A stretch of DNA of 64,000 bases from Takakia lepidozioides (GCA_030704615.1 CM060734.1:49988042-50052041), one strand, 5' to 3'. Positions 11,210-21,571 are shown, counted from the stretch's first letter. Program-made: numbers and translations. Notes: generated from the letters alone by a model not told the origin.

Positions 11210-11841
11210 TGTCAAGGACGAAAACATGACTGAACACAAACAAGAGATAAGACTAGATGTACAAGGCTAGACAAGAAGTCAAGGTCGGCGTGGCCGCATG
11301 CACGATGAGTAAATATAAATCAAGACGATCTTTATAGCAATGAACAAGAGTACAAGATATTGGAACACGACTTGAATACTGGAATGCTGGAAACTGGACT
11401 GGAGTACCAGATACTGGAAACTGGGCTAGGGTACTGGGAACTGGAAACAAGAGTAGTTTGAACTGGTGTTGGCGAGACTGAAGAGTGTCCAGTCTCGCCA
11501 CCTTTATATACTGGCTACTAAGAAGCTTTCTTAAGAAGCTTCCCCTATGGAGGTTGCTTGCTGGAGAAGTTTCCAAGATTAAACAAAGGTTTCTTGATGG
11601 AGAAGCTTCCTTAAACAAATGAGGTATCTAGATGAAGAAGTTTCCTCCAAAGGAAGCTTCCTGAGCAGTTTCCCAAGTTACTCTTGATAATTTGGTAAAC
11701 TCCCGGTAACTTGGTAAATAATGATAAATCATGGTAGATCATGATAAATCACGGTAAGTCATGGTAATTTCCGGTAATATGGTAACTTTATAGCTTCTGG
11801 TATTTACTCCTGATAAGTTCCTCTAGACTATGTCCGTGACA
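11210..11841 (-). repeat. Gypsy 5' LTR
   Basis: This 632-bp LTR matches 6746-8620 once the nested 1246-bp element and its duplicated GTAAA are removed. Both carry a run of degenerate GGTAA-type motifs (about 11690-11820 here, 8470-8600 in the other) and the same TG...CA ends. Confidence 0.9.
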
Positions 11842-11909
11842 GTGTTTATTTTTTACAGCATGAATGATTCATCAGCAAGAAGTTCCAAGGAAAGTTTGTA
11901 GGTCCTTAC

Positions 11910-12024
11910 GAACATATGGAGGAGTGTAGTAAGTGGCAGTGCCATCATCGGCTAGAGCTTTTCCGCAGAGGATCGTAAGCATCCTGGCAAAAAGCAATGC
12001 AATACACACCTTCACACCGGCCAT
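11910..12024 (-). CDS. EG45/PNP-like secreted protein, exon 1 (signal peptide)
   Basis: The exon encodes MAGVKVCIALLFARMLTILC and then GKALADDGTATYYTPPYV. This is a hydrophobic signal peptide of about 25 residues followed by the ATYYTPPYV opening typical of EG45-like apoplastic proteins. It is followed by a good donor, TTC|GTAAGG (11904-11909 on the minus strand), in phase 1. The next exon should supply an A/S-C-Y/F-G segment, but the intron now contains the gypsy insertion at 11841 and the remaining 3' block (6181-6411) lacks that segment. The family acts in the cell wall space in water and solute homeostasis. I treat the gene as disrupted. Confidence 0.7.
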
Positions 12025-12475
12025 TTCTCAATGGTGTTCATGCGTTGAGAGAGAGATACACACACATATGACGGGTTTGTAGTGTGTATGTGTCCAGTTT
12101 TACGTGAGATCCCTGAGTTTAAATTTGAAAATTTGATATTCTAGATTTTTCACGCTACAAAATTCATCCATTCATCTACTTTCATACATACAAAGTAGCA
12201 GCTACGTAGCATAAAAAATGATATATCCACAATATACTGAGAAACAAAAGATGTGATTCAGAGGTTCCACTCCAAAAATGCTTTTGATGGAGTTAAAAAA
12301 AATTAAATAATAGGTACACACATTAAAAATTACAAATAAAATGAGAAGATCTGGATATATCTATTTTTGAAAAGGTTAAGTCTTGTGGAAGCAAGCCCAA
12401 TTTATGACGTCACTTCAATCTGACCCCGAAAAAGCTACTATTTTCTGTTTAGAAAGTGGACGCCAAGTTGTTATA
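12025..12475. other. Upstream flank of EG45-like exon 1
   Basis: AT-rich, with no open frame of interest. It would be the promoter of the minus-strand EG45-like gene. I see no clear TATA box within 100 bases of the start. Confidence 0.3.
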
Positions 12476-12479
12476 TATA

Positions 12480-12685
12480 ACAAGACTACCTATTTGTAAC
12501 TTTAAGCTCCAAGTTATATTTAGCATTAAGGTAGTAAGTGAATGCATAGTCAAAACAAGACTACCTACTTCGAGGCTAAGGTCCAATTTACTTTTAGCAT
12601 TAAGGTAGTATTAAGTGAATGCATAGTCAAAACAAAATTACTTACTTCAAAGGTTAAAGATCAAGCTACTTTTAGAGGTAAGGTA
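12480..12685. repeat. Degenerate tandem repeat, period about 78 bp
   Basis: The phrase GTGAATGCATAGTCAAAACA recurs at 12537 and 12615. It is flanked each time by a TTTAGCATTAAGGTAGTA block and a CTACCTACTTCGA-like block, with a decayed partial third unit before and after. There is no coding content. Confidence 0.7.
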
Positions 12686-12746
12686 GTTGTTGGCCAAATG
12701 GAGGTTCACCTCTGTAAGTGTGCATAAAAGGACATTCCAAAAATTT

Positions 12747-12858
12747 CAACGCGAAGAACCTTACCAGGGCTTGACAATCCCCTTGAAAGGGAGGAGTGCC
12801 TTCGGGAATGCGGCGGACAGAGGTTGGTGCATGATTGTTGTCAGCTCGTGTCGTAAGG

Positions 12859-12892
<34 letters not shown>

Positions 12893-13350
12893 GTGCTTAG
12901 TTACCATCATTTAGTTTGAAACCCTAAATAGAATGTCGGTGATAAGCCAAAGGAAGGTGAGGATGACATCAAGTCAACATGCCCCTTACGCCCTAGCCGA
13001 CACACGTGCTACAATGGCCGGGACAAAGGGCGGCAACCCCGCGAGGGCAAGCTTACCTAAAAAACTTGGCCTCAGTTCGGATTGCAGGCTGCAACTCGCC
13101 TCCATAAAGCTAGAATCGCTAGTAATCGTCGGTCAGCCATACGGCGGTGAATCCGTTCTCGGGTCTTGTACCCACCGCCCGTCACACTATGGGAGCTGGC
13201 CATGCCCAAAGTCGTTAACCTAACCGCAATGAGGGGGATGCCGAAGGCAGGGCTAGTGACTGGAGTGAAGTTGTAACAAGGTAGTCGTATTGGAAGGTGT
13301 GGCTGGATCACCTCCTTTTCAGGGAGAGCTAATGTTTGTTGGGCTTTTTG
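12747..13350 (+). rRNA. rrn16: Nuclear plastid DNA: 3' part of plastid 16S rRNA plus start of the 16S-trnI spacer
   Basis: The sequence matches the last 570 or so bases of a plastid/cyanobacterial-type 16S rRNA. It contains CGAAGAACCTTACCAGGGC, GTTAAGTCCCGCAACGAGCG, ACACACGTGCTACAATGGCC, CACCGCCCGTCACACTATGG and the 3' end GGCTGGATCACCTCCTTT (ending at 13319). It then runs into a short piece of spacer (CAGGGAGAGCTAATG). Highly conserved positions are changed, largely by C-to-T or G-to-A type changes (for example GTTGTAACAAGGTAGTCG). Both sides are AT-rich nuclear repeat. It is a decaying NUPT, not a working rRNA gene. No other plastid gene is attached. Confidence 0.92.
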
Positions 13351-13948
13351 GTCCTAACGCTTCTCCTTTCTCTTTAGAGAATTGCAAGAATAATCTTAGA
13401 AAATACTTAGGCGAAACTAAAATATGCTCACGCCATATAAAATGCGAAACTTTTCGAAAGGTTTGCTTACATGAGCACAAGTCAGTGAGCTGGGGCTTAA
13501 CGAATTTTTTTGTTAAGGCCAATTTCTTAAACCATGCTTAGTGATTAATTGTTGTCTTTTTCACCATGTGATGTTGTCGCCTATAGCAGTCCCTAATATG
13601 CGAAAGGAGTCATAGTTCATTTTGTTTTGTCCATGAAATTGTTGGATAATGACCTATTGCCACAATTACATAAAATTTTGTTAACAAAATATATCAACAA
13701 AGATGTCATCCAGTTTTCCTTAATACAATCCTAGAAAATCTATATTCCCGATCTATTAAAAACCCCTTGTGCCTTATTATATTAAATTATTGAATTAACT
13801 ATTTGATTATTTGTGTGTTTTGGATGGTGTTCATATTTGTGACTTTGTTTTTCCTAGTGTATTATTATTTTTCAGAATACCAATTTGTAAATATATGGGA
13901 CTTAGAACTTATAAATATACAGTAAGAGAGCCTATTCGTGCTAGAAAC
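13351..13948. other. AT-rich spacer
   Basis: No gene or repeat that I can support. The open frames at 13290-13541 and 13319-13522 start in the plastid insert and are not gene-like. Confidence 0.4.
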
Positions 13949-13992
13949 CAGTGTTAGGCGGTTATTACCCAAATTGTCATACCCCAACACTG
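13949..13992. repeat. hAT-like terminal-repeat foldback
   Basis: CAGTGTTAGGCGGTTA is followed about 15 bases later by the inverted end CCCCAACACTG. The termini resemble those of the hAT-type MITE at 62696-63113 (CAGTGTTGGGCGGTT). It looks like two ends joined after loss of the interior. I find no matching 8-bp flanks. Confidence 0.4.
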
Positions 13993-14069
13993 GTTATTAG
14001 TGTACCTACGCCAAAAAATCTAACATCTATTCTACCAAATTATTGCGTACCTTTTTATCATTATTTATC

Positions 14070-14180
14070 ACTGGGGCTTCGGGTTGCTCCGCACTTTGTT
14101 CAAGTTTTGCAAAAATGAGACCATGGGTCAATCGCAAAAAAAATGGTGGACTGTTTCCGCAGCTATCATGTCTCCGTTTT
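14070..14180 (+). repeat. Copy of a repeat shared with 42610-42960
   Basis: It contains GGGCTTCGGGTTGCTCCGCAC and AAAATGGTGGACTGTT with a following GCAGCTATCA. The same phrases in the same order occur on the minus strand at 42930 (GGGCTTCGCGTTGCTCCGCAC) and 42610-42640. The family is not identified. A Helitron end is one possibility because such GGGCTTCGC...GCTCCGC heads after AT-rich tracts occur there. Confidence 0.4.
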
Positions 14181-14589
14181 ATGAATGTTGTTTTGGAAAT
14201 GGATCCATTTTTCGATAGTTTATGCAATCTCTTAAATGGGTTCTCATAACCGGTGATGTGATCAGGAATTTGTCGGATTTGTAATTTGTAATTTTTATTC
14301 AATAGAAATAATAACATAATAATAAAATATATTATTGTTGGAATATCAAATTGTAACTAAAAGAATAATAATAAAATTATTTTTAGATTGAACGGGGACA
14401 GAGGCGCAGTTAAATTGCAGTTTACTGTCTAATAATATTTGGCCAACTACATTGTAATTAGACATAGAACAAGCCTCAAATGGCAATTGGCTCTCTGGTT
14501 GGACTGACCATAACCGGCTTACATTGCTGATCTCGTACCATACTTTCTATTCTCAGACAGCGAAATCTTCCTTCTCCTCCTTCTCCCAT

Positions 14590-15015
14590 GCTTCTCCTTC
14601 TCAATTTCTGGCCTGGTCATGCTCATAGTAGCTGCCCTATATGGGCATCTTTGAGAGCCCATATTCTATGGAATTTATGGAAAGCCAGATGTGTTTGGGC
14701 CTATGAGGGAAAGCCCCCAGAGGCAGATTTGTTTTGTTCAACACTTACCATGATCTGCTGACTGAGGGGAGGAAAGCATGGGATGTGGTGTGTGCAGCTA
14801 TTAACAGGGCCCGAGTAAGGTGCTTCAGGGTTCCCAGCAGTCCTGGGGCAAAGGCGACTTGCTCGGAACCTACATTTCCAACATGCATTTTGCCTGGAAA
14901 GTTTCTATCCCCTCTCATTGGGAAGTCACTTGGTGAAGGGGAAGAAGTAGAGTTAATTAATTGGCGCCACAAGAAAGCTCAAGACACGAAGCTTAGAACT
15001 CAGTTGAAGTTTTGA
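14590..15015 (+). pseudogene. LINE ORF2 C-terminal relic
   Basis: One frame reads ILWNLWKARCVWAYEGKPPE, like the zinc-binding region at the end of plant LINE ORF2. A second frame (14734-15015) gives KAWDVVCAAINRARVRCF and ends GEGEEVELINWRHKKAQDTK..KF. The same C-terminal pattern (PAEGEESEVNWRHRR..LF) is found at 58600-58729, which supports a shared LINE family. Frames are shifted between the two blocks. The 3' untranslated part of this LINE resumes at 19909 beyond the copia insertion. Confidence 0.7.
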
Positions 15016-15070
15016 ATCCTGCACCTTCTTTGCTTTGGCCTCCAACGCTGCCCTGTTCACAAGCCTCACA

Positions 15071-15355
15071 TATTACAAAACTCAGCAACATAAAGCTCAA
15101 GCTTTACTATAATAGATCTCCACAAGAACGGTGGTCTGAGACATAGACTTACAGGTCTTATATCGGTTACCTCACCTACCTATGTTTACAACATGCAGTG
15201 TGCTAATAACTCTATCAGCTTAATTTCTATCTACCCAGTTGTCTCTTTCATTGATGACTAACTATACAGCAAATCTTGCTGACTCTAGTTCTATTTGTGT
15301 GTTACAGATAACCCTGACTTTAAAGTTACAGATCAGGTGGTTTGTTATTTCTACA
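15071..15355 (-). repeat. Copia 3' LTR
   Basis: 285 bp. It pairs with 19619-19903. Its outer dinucleotide at 15071 has mutated (TA in place of TG on the plus strand). The polypurine tract lies just beyond 15355 (GTTTGAGAGGGAG on the minus strand). Confidence 0.95.
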
Positions 15356-15383
15356 CTCCCTCTCAAACCACAATTATAGAATT

Positions 15384-16352
15384 CTAGTTTGGACCTCTAA
15401 CTTCTTCCAAACTCCTCAGGCCTACTTCGAATCTGCACTTCTCAAACTTGAGTCTTCCTAAGGCTTTTGTCATAATGTCCGTAATCTGTTCGGTGGTTGA
15501 GACATAATTGACCTCTAGGTTCCCTAACAAAATCTGTTCTCGAACAAAATGATATTGGACTTCTATGTGTTTAGTTCTAGCATGAAAAACAGGGTTATGC
15601 ACTATCTTAATGCAACTCTGATTATCACAGTACATCTGAATAGGTGCCCTTTCGTCTGCAAGACTCAATTCTTGAAGCATTCGCTTCAGCCAAACAGACT
15701 CCTTGGTGCTATCTGATAATGACCTATATTCAGCCTCTGTCGATGATAAGGCTGCAGTTGGTTGACGTTTACTCAGCCAGCTTATGGGCCCTGCTCCCAA
15801 CCTAAAAATGAAGTTACTTGTTGATCTTCTGCTGTCATAGTCCCTAGCCCAATCGGAGTCGGAATATCCGTTGATGACATTAGAGTCACCTCTCCAGTAC
15901 ATGATTCCCAAATTAGTTGTTCCTTTGAGGTATCTCAATATGTGCTTCACTACTTCGAGATGCGTTTCCTCATGCCTCTCCATGAATATGCTTGCTACTC
16001 CAACTACATAACTGATGTCGGGTCTAGTATTGGTCAAATAGAGAAGCTTCCCCACCATTCTCCGATACATTGTTGCATCTACTGCTTCTGTCCCCATATC
16101 TGCTGCTAACCTGAGTCCCTCTGCCATGGGCGTTTTGCTCGTTCTGCAGTCTTCCATGTTAAATTCTCTCAACATGTCCATGATGTAGAGCTTTTTCCCC
16201 ATGAATATCCCTTTGTCAACATGGGTAAACTCTACTCCGAGATATCTGCTCAATCGGCCAAGGCTAGACATTTCAAAGACACTCTCGAGTTGGGTTTGGA
16301 GCAAGCTAATCTTGGTAGTATCGCTACCAGTCAACAAATAGGTCATCCACAT
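15384..16352 (-). pseudogene. Copia reverse transcriptase end and RNase H
   Basis: The frame overlaps the previous one around the YVDD box. It carries MSSLGRLSRYLGVEF, YRRMVGKLLYLTNTRPDIS and then RNase H: GYSDSDWARDYDSRRSTSNF, ISWLSKRQPTAALSSTEAEY, YCDNQSCIKI and RTKHIEVQYHFVREQ. It ends at 15384, 29 bases before the 3' LTR, the usual position. A single frameshift separates it from the upstream half. Confidence 0.95.
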
Positions 16353-17685
16353 AGAGTGCTAGAATGACTGTTTTGCCATCCTCATTGAAGAAATGGAGAT
16401 TACAATCTGATTCACTTCTGTTGAGACCTTGTGTTCTCAAGTAGGTGTCTATCCTCTCATACCAGGCTCTTGGAGCCTGCTTCAATCCGTACAATGCTCT
16501 TCTTAACCTGCAGACCTTTCCTTCTTCTCCTGGCTTGATAAATCCATCAGGTTGCATCATATACACTTCCTCTCTCAACTCCCCATTTAGAAAAGCGGTC
16601 TTCACGTCTAATTGATTGATCTCCCATCCCTCATGAGCAGCCATGGCAATAACGGTTCTGATTGTCGCCCATTTTACCACTGGGGCAAACGTCTCATCAT
16701 AATCCAAACCCTCAACCTGTTGGAATCCCCTAGCCACAAGCCTTGCCTTTAATTTTTCAGGCTTTCCAGTTGATCCCATCTTTATCTTGTACACCCTTTT
16801 TGTTGTTATGGGTTGTTTCCCCGAAGGAAGATCTACCAACTCCCACGTTTTGTTTTTAGCGATCAACTCCATTTCAGAGTTCATAGCTTCTCTCCAGCCT
16901 CTACTCACAATCGCTTCTTCAAAGGTTGCGGGTTCCTGCTCTTCTATGGACATAATGAAGTCAGTGTACCTCTTTGGTAGACGTTTCTGTCTTGTTGATT
17001 GCCGTGGCACATTCTCCTCAATATTCTCCCTCGAGTGTGCTTGTATTTCTCTCGAGATGTTGCCACTATCCAACGAAGAGCCATCATGCATCAAAGGTGA
17101 TGTCACTCCTTGCATCGTCTCAATTTCACTGTCAGAAAACCCTTCAGATGCATCGGTGTTTCCATCATTTGACAAAGCACGCTCTTGTATTGTAGCAGGT
17201 GATGCAAGAAGCTTAGTTTTCAAGTCATCTTTCACTTCCCCGAAGACAAACTGACTGATATGTGTCGGTTCTTGTAGTGCATCAGTGTCATTTGCCCTAA
17301 ATCCAAACTGGGACTCATTGAATCTGACATCCTTGCTAATTTCAATGATTTTCTTCTTTGGATAGAACAACCTGTATGCTTTGCTCTGCTCGTCATACCC
17401 AACTATAAGGCATCGCTGGGACTTGGATTGAAGTTTATTTCTCTTATTTTTTGCAACATGCATGAACGCCTCACAACCCCAGACTCTCAAATGGTCTAGC
17501 CGAGGTTTCTCGCCTGTAAGCTTATGGATGGGAGTCATACCTTCGTTTGCACGAGTAGGAAGTCTATTGGCCAAATAGTTTGCCGCATTCATAGCCTCTG
17601 TCCAAAGATAATCGGAGTTTGTTGGGTATAAACATGCTCCGAGCCTTTTCCAACAGCGTTCGATTCTTCCTTTCAAAAACTCCAT
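16324..17685 (-). pseudogene. Copia integrase C-terminus and reverse transcriptase
   Basis: The 453-codon open frame begins inside integrase (AMNAANYLANRLPTRA; LRVWGCEAFMHV). It continues through an acidic linker to reverse transcriptase: TWELVDLPSGKQPITTKRVY, LKARLVARGFQQVEGLDYDE, INQLDVKTAFLNGELREEVY, LRRALYGLKQAPRAWYERI and ending ALYVDDLFVDW. The catalytic YVDD box is present. The frame then stops, and RNase H is read from an overlapping frame. Confidence 0.95.
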
Positions 17686-18226
17686 TTTGATAAGGAGTAT
17701 ATGCTTGTGTCAACTCCCTCTTAATCCCATGTTCTCTGCAAAAATTGACGAAGGGCGATGATGTAAACTCACCTCCACGGTCTGATCGCAGTGCTACTAG
17801 CTTTTCCTCGGTCTGAGTTTCGGCAAGTAGCTTAAACTGTTTAAATTTCTCCAAGGTCTCTGACTTCTTCTTGAGAAAAAATATCCAAGTGAATCTGCTA
17901 TAATCATCAGTGAAGGTAGCAAAATACTTAGAACCGCGTAATGATGCTGTTGGCAATGGTCCACATAGGTCAATGTGAACCAACTCGAGCGGCCTGTTCG
18001 CCCTTCTTGTGCTGATTTTCGGAGCTGGCTCTCGGACTTGTCGCCCTGCCATGCAATGTTCGCAGGTTTCATCTAGGTCATCAAGCGTTGGCAACCCTTC
18101 TGCAAGATTTTGCTTTTCTAGTAGCTTCATGTTCTGAGAGCCTAGATGCCCCAGCCTTTGATGCCACAACATGACTTCCTTCTCTCTCGATGACACAACA
18201 TTTACTTCTATCTGTTGTATATCCAT
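17564..18226 (-). pseudogene. Copia GAG-pre-integrase and integrase core
   Basis: MLWHQRLGHLGSQNMKLL and CEHCMAGRQ form the HHCC zinc-binding part. LVHIDLCGPLPTASLRGSKY, FTDDYSRFTWIFFLKKKSE, LRSDRGGEFTS and YTPYQNGVFERKNRTL carry the D, D and E of the catalytic core (the usual copia N-G-V-x-E-R arrangement is intact). The frame shifts near 17640 and the integrase C-terminal part continues in the next frame. Confidence 0.92.
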
Positions 18227-18271
18227 CTTATAGAGACCATTTCTAGGATCACGAATCTTTTTTGCTACTAT

Positions 18272-18682
18272 CTATTTGGGCCCATTTTTGGACATTACTA
18301 GACATCTATGCGAATCAAACACAACGATGTGTCCCTTGTCCGCTATAGATCCTACTGACGACAAAATTTTGGTCAGACCCGGTACGTAGAGAACCTCGTC
18401 AATCCTTTTTATTCCTGAAGGGGTTACAAATGTGGCTTTGCCTTTGCCTTTCACAGTGTGAATCTGCCCTCCTGCAGACTTCACACGTCCATCATTCACA
18501 GAGGCCTCAAAACTGTCCAAACTACTTTTCTTTCCCGTCATATGTTTGGATGCCCCCGAGTCAAAGTACCATGGGCTTCCATCGTGTGTTTTCTCTATCT
18601 CAAGAGAGGCCACTGCCATTTCAAACAGATCAGATCCCTCTTCAATAGACTCCTTGTCTTCATCACTTGATTCAGTTTGCAC
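18272..18682 (-). pseudogene. Copia aspartic protease
   Basis: The frame contains SPWYFDSGASKHMTG, the copia protease active site, and VLYVPGLTKILSSVGSIADK, the usual block before the GAG-pre-integrase domain. It ends at a TAG at 18272, after which the pol frame resumes at about 18226. Confidence 0.9.
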
Positions 18683-19571
18683 GATGTTTGCAACTTGCTT
18701 CCCTTTTGCCTTATGCTACTATTTGTTTGATGTGGTTTCTTCCCCATTTTTTTTGGGTTAGTGCACTCACGGGCCCAGTGACTTGGTTCTCCACAATTGT
18801 AGCACTTGTCAGGCCTTGGCTTGGTCGACCTATGCTCATCGTTCCTTTTGTATAGCTTCTTAAACTTCATGATCAAAGCCTCCTCCTCAACCTTCTTGTT
18901 TCTTCGTGATGGATTCGAGTCACAAGCTGGTCAAGTGTAGGAAATTCGTCCCTACTGGAGATGCTTTGTATGAATGACTCATAGCTCTCAGGTAGAGCAT
19001 AGAGTATCGCCATGACGATATCTTCATTTGGTATGACATCTCCCATTGCTAGCAGCTGTTGGAGCAGATCCTGCACATTTCTTAGGTAGTCAGATACACT
19101 ACTACCCTCAATCACCTTGGCACTATACAACTGATTCCTGATCAACAGTCTTTTGGCTGGACTTGTTGAGGCAAACAAATTTTCTAGCTTGTTCCAGACT
19201 TGACGGGGATCATCAATCTCAGATATGTATGGTATGATCTCATCTTTCACTTAAAGATTAATCATGGCGAGTAGCCTTTGCTTCCTGCGATTTGTGAGCT
19301 CCGAGTCATCCTCCGGCTGTGTGTCGGTGATGATGTTCCAGAGATCGTCACGAACGATCATATTCTTCAATCTGAACCTCCAAGTATGATAATTGGCTAC
19401 TCCCGCCAGCTTGTTGACTTCAAAGATAGCTCCCTCACTACCTCCTGTCATTCTCGACGAGTGTGGAATTTCGAGTGCTTTGAGCGTCATTCTCCTTGTA
19501 GGACTAGTCACCTCTGACTCTTGAACACCACGCTCTTCCACTGAAATCTCTATAGTCATCACCGTAGACAC
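18595..19571 (-). pseudogene. Copia gag with zinc knuckle
   Basis: The frame starts with ATG at 19571 and runs through KLAGVANYHTWRFRLKNMIV to an in-frame TAA at 19251-19253. It resumes in the same frame with RQVWNKLENLFASTSPAKRL and YLRNVQDLLQQLLAMGD, the UBN2-type capsid domain. A frameshift near 18873 leads to the CCHC knuckle CYNCGEPSHWARECTNP. One stop and one frameshift disable it. Confidence 0.9.
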
Positions 19572-19618
19572 TTGTATCTATCTGTAAGCTAAGGATCAAA
19601 TGGCTGGCCCTGATACCA

Positions 19619-19903
19619 TGTTACAAAACTCAGCAACATAAAGCTCAAGCTTTACTATAATAGATCTCCACAAGAACGGTGGTCTGAGACACAAACTTTC
19701 AGGTCTTATATCGGTTACCTCACCTACCTATGTTTACAACATGCCATGTGCTAATAACTCTATCGGCTTAATTTCTATCTACCCAATTGTCTCTTTCATT
19801 GATGACTAACTATACAACAAATCTTGCTGACTCTAGTTCTATTTGTGTGTTACAGATAACCCCGACTTTATAGTTACAGATTAGGTGGTTTGTTATTTCT
19901 ACA
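19619..19903 (-). repeat. Copia 5' LTR with adjacent primer site
   Basis: 285 bp. On the minus strand it ends ...GTAACA and is followed at once by TGGTATCAGGGCC (about 19606-19618), the initiator-Met tRNA primer binding site. Confidence 0.95.
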
Positions 19904-19908
19904 TCACA

Positions 19909-20275
19909 GATATTAGAAGTAGTGTTGTGCGTACTTGCTTTTTCTCTCTACAGCTAGGCTTCCTCGCACTCTCCTCGTTTTTCCAACCTTTCTTTTGTTT
20001 TGGCTCTTCCAGGTGAAGATTCTAGGATCTCTGATTTGTTTCTACTACAACCCCTAATCTCCTCAGCCCATCCTCTCCCCCAACTTCCCTTTCACTCACT
20101 AAATTCCCTCTAAGCCTTCAGTAGATAGTTTGCAGTTTGTTTAGGATTTGGGGGAGTCCCCCCTTGTAAGCCTTCACGGCCCTGGCAGTGGTTACTTTTT
20201 CCACTGATGTGACTATTTTATTTATTTAATTTGATTAATAGGGCTGCCATCCCCATTTATGAAAAAAAATCTTAA
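19909..20275 (+). repeat. LINE 3' untranslated tail, continuation beyond the copia insertion
   Basis: A pyrimidine-rich stretch ends in AATAGGGCTGCCATCCCC and an A-rich tract. The same ending, GGGCT(G/C/T)C(C/G)(A/T)(T/C)CCCC followed by an A/T tail, occurs at 52793-52825 and 59388-59412. Taken with the ORF2 C-terminus at 14590-15015, it is one LINE copy split by copia. Confidence 0.65.
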
Positions 20276-20454
20276 AATCAAATTGAAAAATATTCAATCA
20301 TATATTATTTTCATTTGAATTAAACAGGCCTCTCATTATAGGATAATAGAACACATAAAATAAATAAAATAACATACATAGCAGATAACTGAAAACCACC
20401 CAATAAATTCCCAATATTTCATTTTACCCTTCAAAACATGTTTAATACATATTC

Positions 20455-20560
20455 CCCTTTTTTTAATAAGGAAAGGGGACGGTATTCCTTTTTTTTAATT
20501 ATTATTATTATTTAAGGAAATGGAGCAGGACCCTGGTAAAACTTTATTGAGAAGATTATT
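20455..20560 (-). repeat. LINE 3' tail, reverse orientation
   Basis: The minus strand reads ACCGTCCCCTTTCCTTATT followed by an A run, the same tail pattern as the other LINE ends in this window. The upstream LINE body is not recognisable. Confidence 0.4.
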
Positions 20561-21571
20561 GAAGGAAAAAAATTAAAACCCTTGTTTGCCCGAAGGTCGC
20601 CATAAGGCTTTTCGCATGGAGACCATGCCGGATTCTCGCAGATATGTGACCTGAAGCTACAATTCATGTATCGAAGAACCAAACTTCACCTAGCTAGAAA
20701 TAAGCTAACAATAGAGACTCCTATTCATCAATAGGCACCATTGGCATCACCCTCTTTATATTGAAGAGGGGACCCTAATGGAAGTGAACTCCCATCCGGA
20801 AGGAGAATGCCATAACGGCTTAGTGTGACAGGTGCAACCCTAGGTGTCTAGCGTAGCGTGGAACTGGGACGGAATGGCGATAGATAAGCAGGGAGGGAGA
20901 GAAGAGGTCATAGAAGAGGGAGATTAGAAGAAGATCCAGAAAGGAGGGAAGGAAGGTGGAAAGTAGGGATCAAGCAGGACACTATCTATCTGTGGAAGTG
21001 TAGCCTCACTGCCGATGCAGGTCTGATTCCATTTAAAAGTTGAAGATTATCTAAAATACATTGAAAACCAAACTAACAGTGTAGCCATGGATGCGTCTTC
21101 TTACAACAATGTTTCATCCATCCCAAGATCACAGGTCCCTGCAACGTGACAACCAACAGTTAGCGGTTAGCCCTTTTCTTCCCCAAGCCTGCTCTGCATA
21201 CCTCGTCTCTTCACTGATCTCTAAGACATGCAGGTGTATGGTCACAGATCTTTCCACATACACAGTTTTACTCATGTAACCCAACCCAAGAGATGCTGGC
21301 AGCTGAACAGAGCTTCGAGTATTCTGAATGGTACTGAGTCCTTTTGATTTGGTCTGCTGCAAGAGAAGAGGCTGAAGATGCGAAAGGGAGGTTGAGATGA
21401 GCTTGCAAAAATTTGTGGCATCAAGTCCGTGAGGTAACAACAAGATCAGCAGGTTCTCGTGTTGCAAATTGATGTTGGTATCACTCGTTTATGCATTTTT
21501 CAGTGCAGATGTAGTCGTATGATCACCCGTGGGAGAGAGGGAGAAATGGGACCGAGAGTGAAACCACAGCA
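20561..21571. other. Spacer and presumed promoter of the CFAP70 relic
   Basis: It holds a purine-rich tract at about 20885-20970 (GGGAGGGAGAGAAGAGG and similar). The open frames here have no domain. Positions 21480-21571 would be the 5' leader of the CFAP70-like gene. Confidence 0.35.

Larger units (their letters stand above)
6746..11841 (-). mobile_element. Ty3/gypsy LTR retrotransposon, internally deleted, inserted in the EG45-like gene
   Basis: Two LTRs that begin TGTCAAGGACGA and end ATGTCC(A/G)TGACA bound the element. They lie at 6746-8620 (3' LTR for the minus-strand element, enlarged by a nested insertion) and 11210-11841 (5' LTR, 632 bp). Flanks are GTGTA before 6746 and GTGTT after 11841, a 5-bp target duplication with one mismatch. 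A purine-rich tract sits next to the 3' LTR at about 8621-8636. Coding remnants run gag, zinc knuckle, protease and partial reverse transcriptase on the minus strand. The rest of the reverse transcriptase, RNase H and nearly all integrase are deleted. It lies between the two remaining parts of an EG45-like gene in the same orientation. Confidence 0.9.
15071..19903 (-). mobile_element. Ty1/copia LTR retrotransposon, nearly full length, inserted in a LINE
   Basis: Two 285-bp LTRs (15071-15355 and 19619-19903) start TGTTACAAAACTCAGC (TATTAC in the first) and end GTTATTTCTACA. A perfect 5-bp target duplication TCACA flanks the element (15066-15070 and 19904-19908). By eye the LTRs differ at about 12 positions (4%), so the insertion is moderately young. 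A primer site for initiator Met tRNA follows the 5' LTR directly, and a purine tract precedes the 3' LTR. Gag, protease, integrase, reverse transcriptase and RNase H follow in copia order on the minus strand, with several stops and frameshifts. The element splits a LINE 3' end. Confidence 0.96.

Noticed and set aside
12747-13319. Working bacterial or plastid 16S rRNA gene, or bacterial contamination
   Set aside because: It is a truncated 3' part with changes in invariant positions and is embedded in AT-rich plant repeat sequence. A nuclear plastid insertion explains it better.
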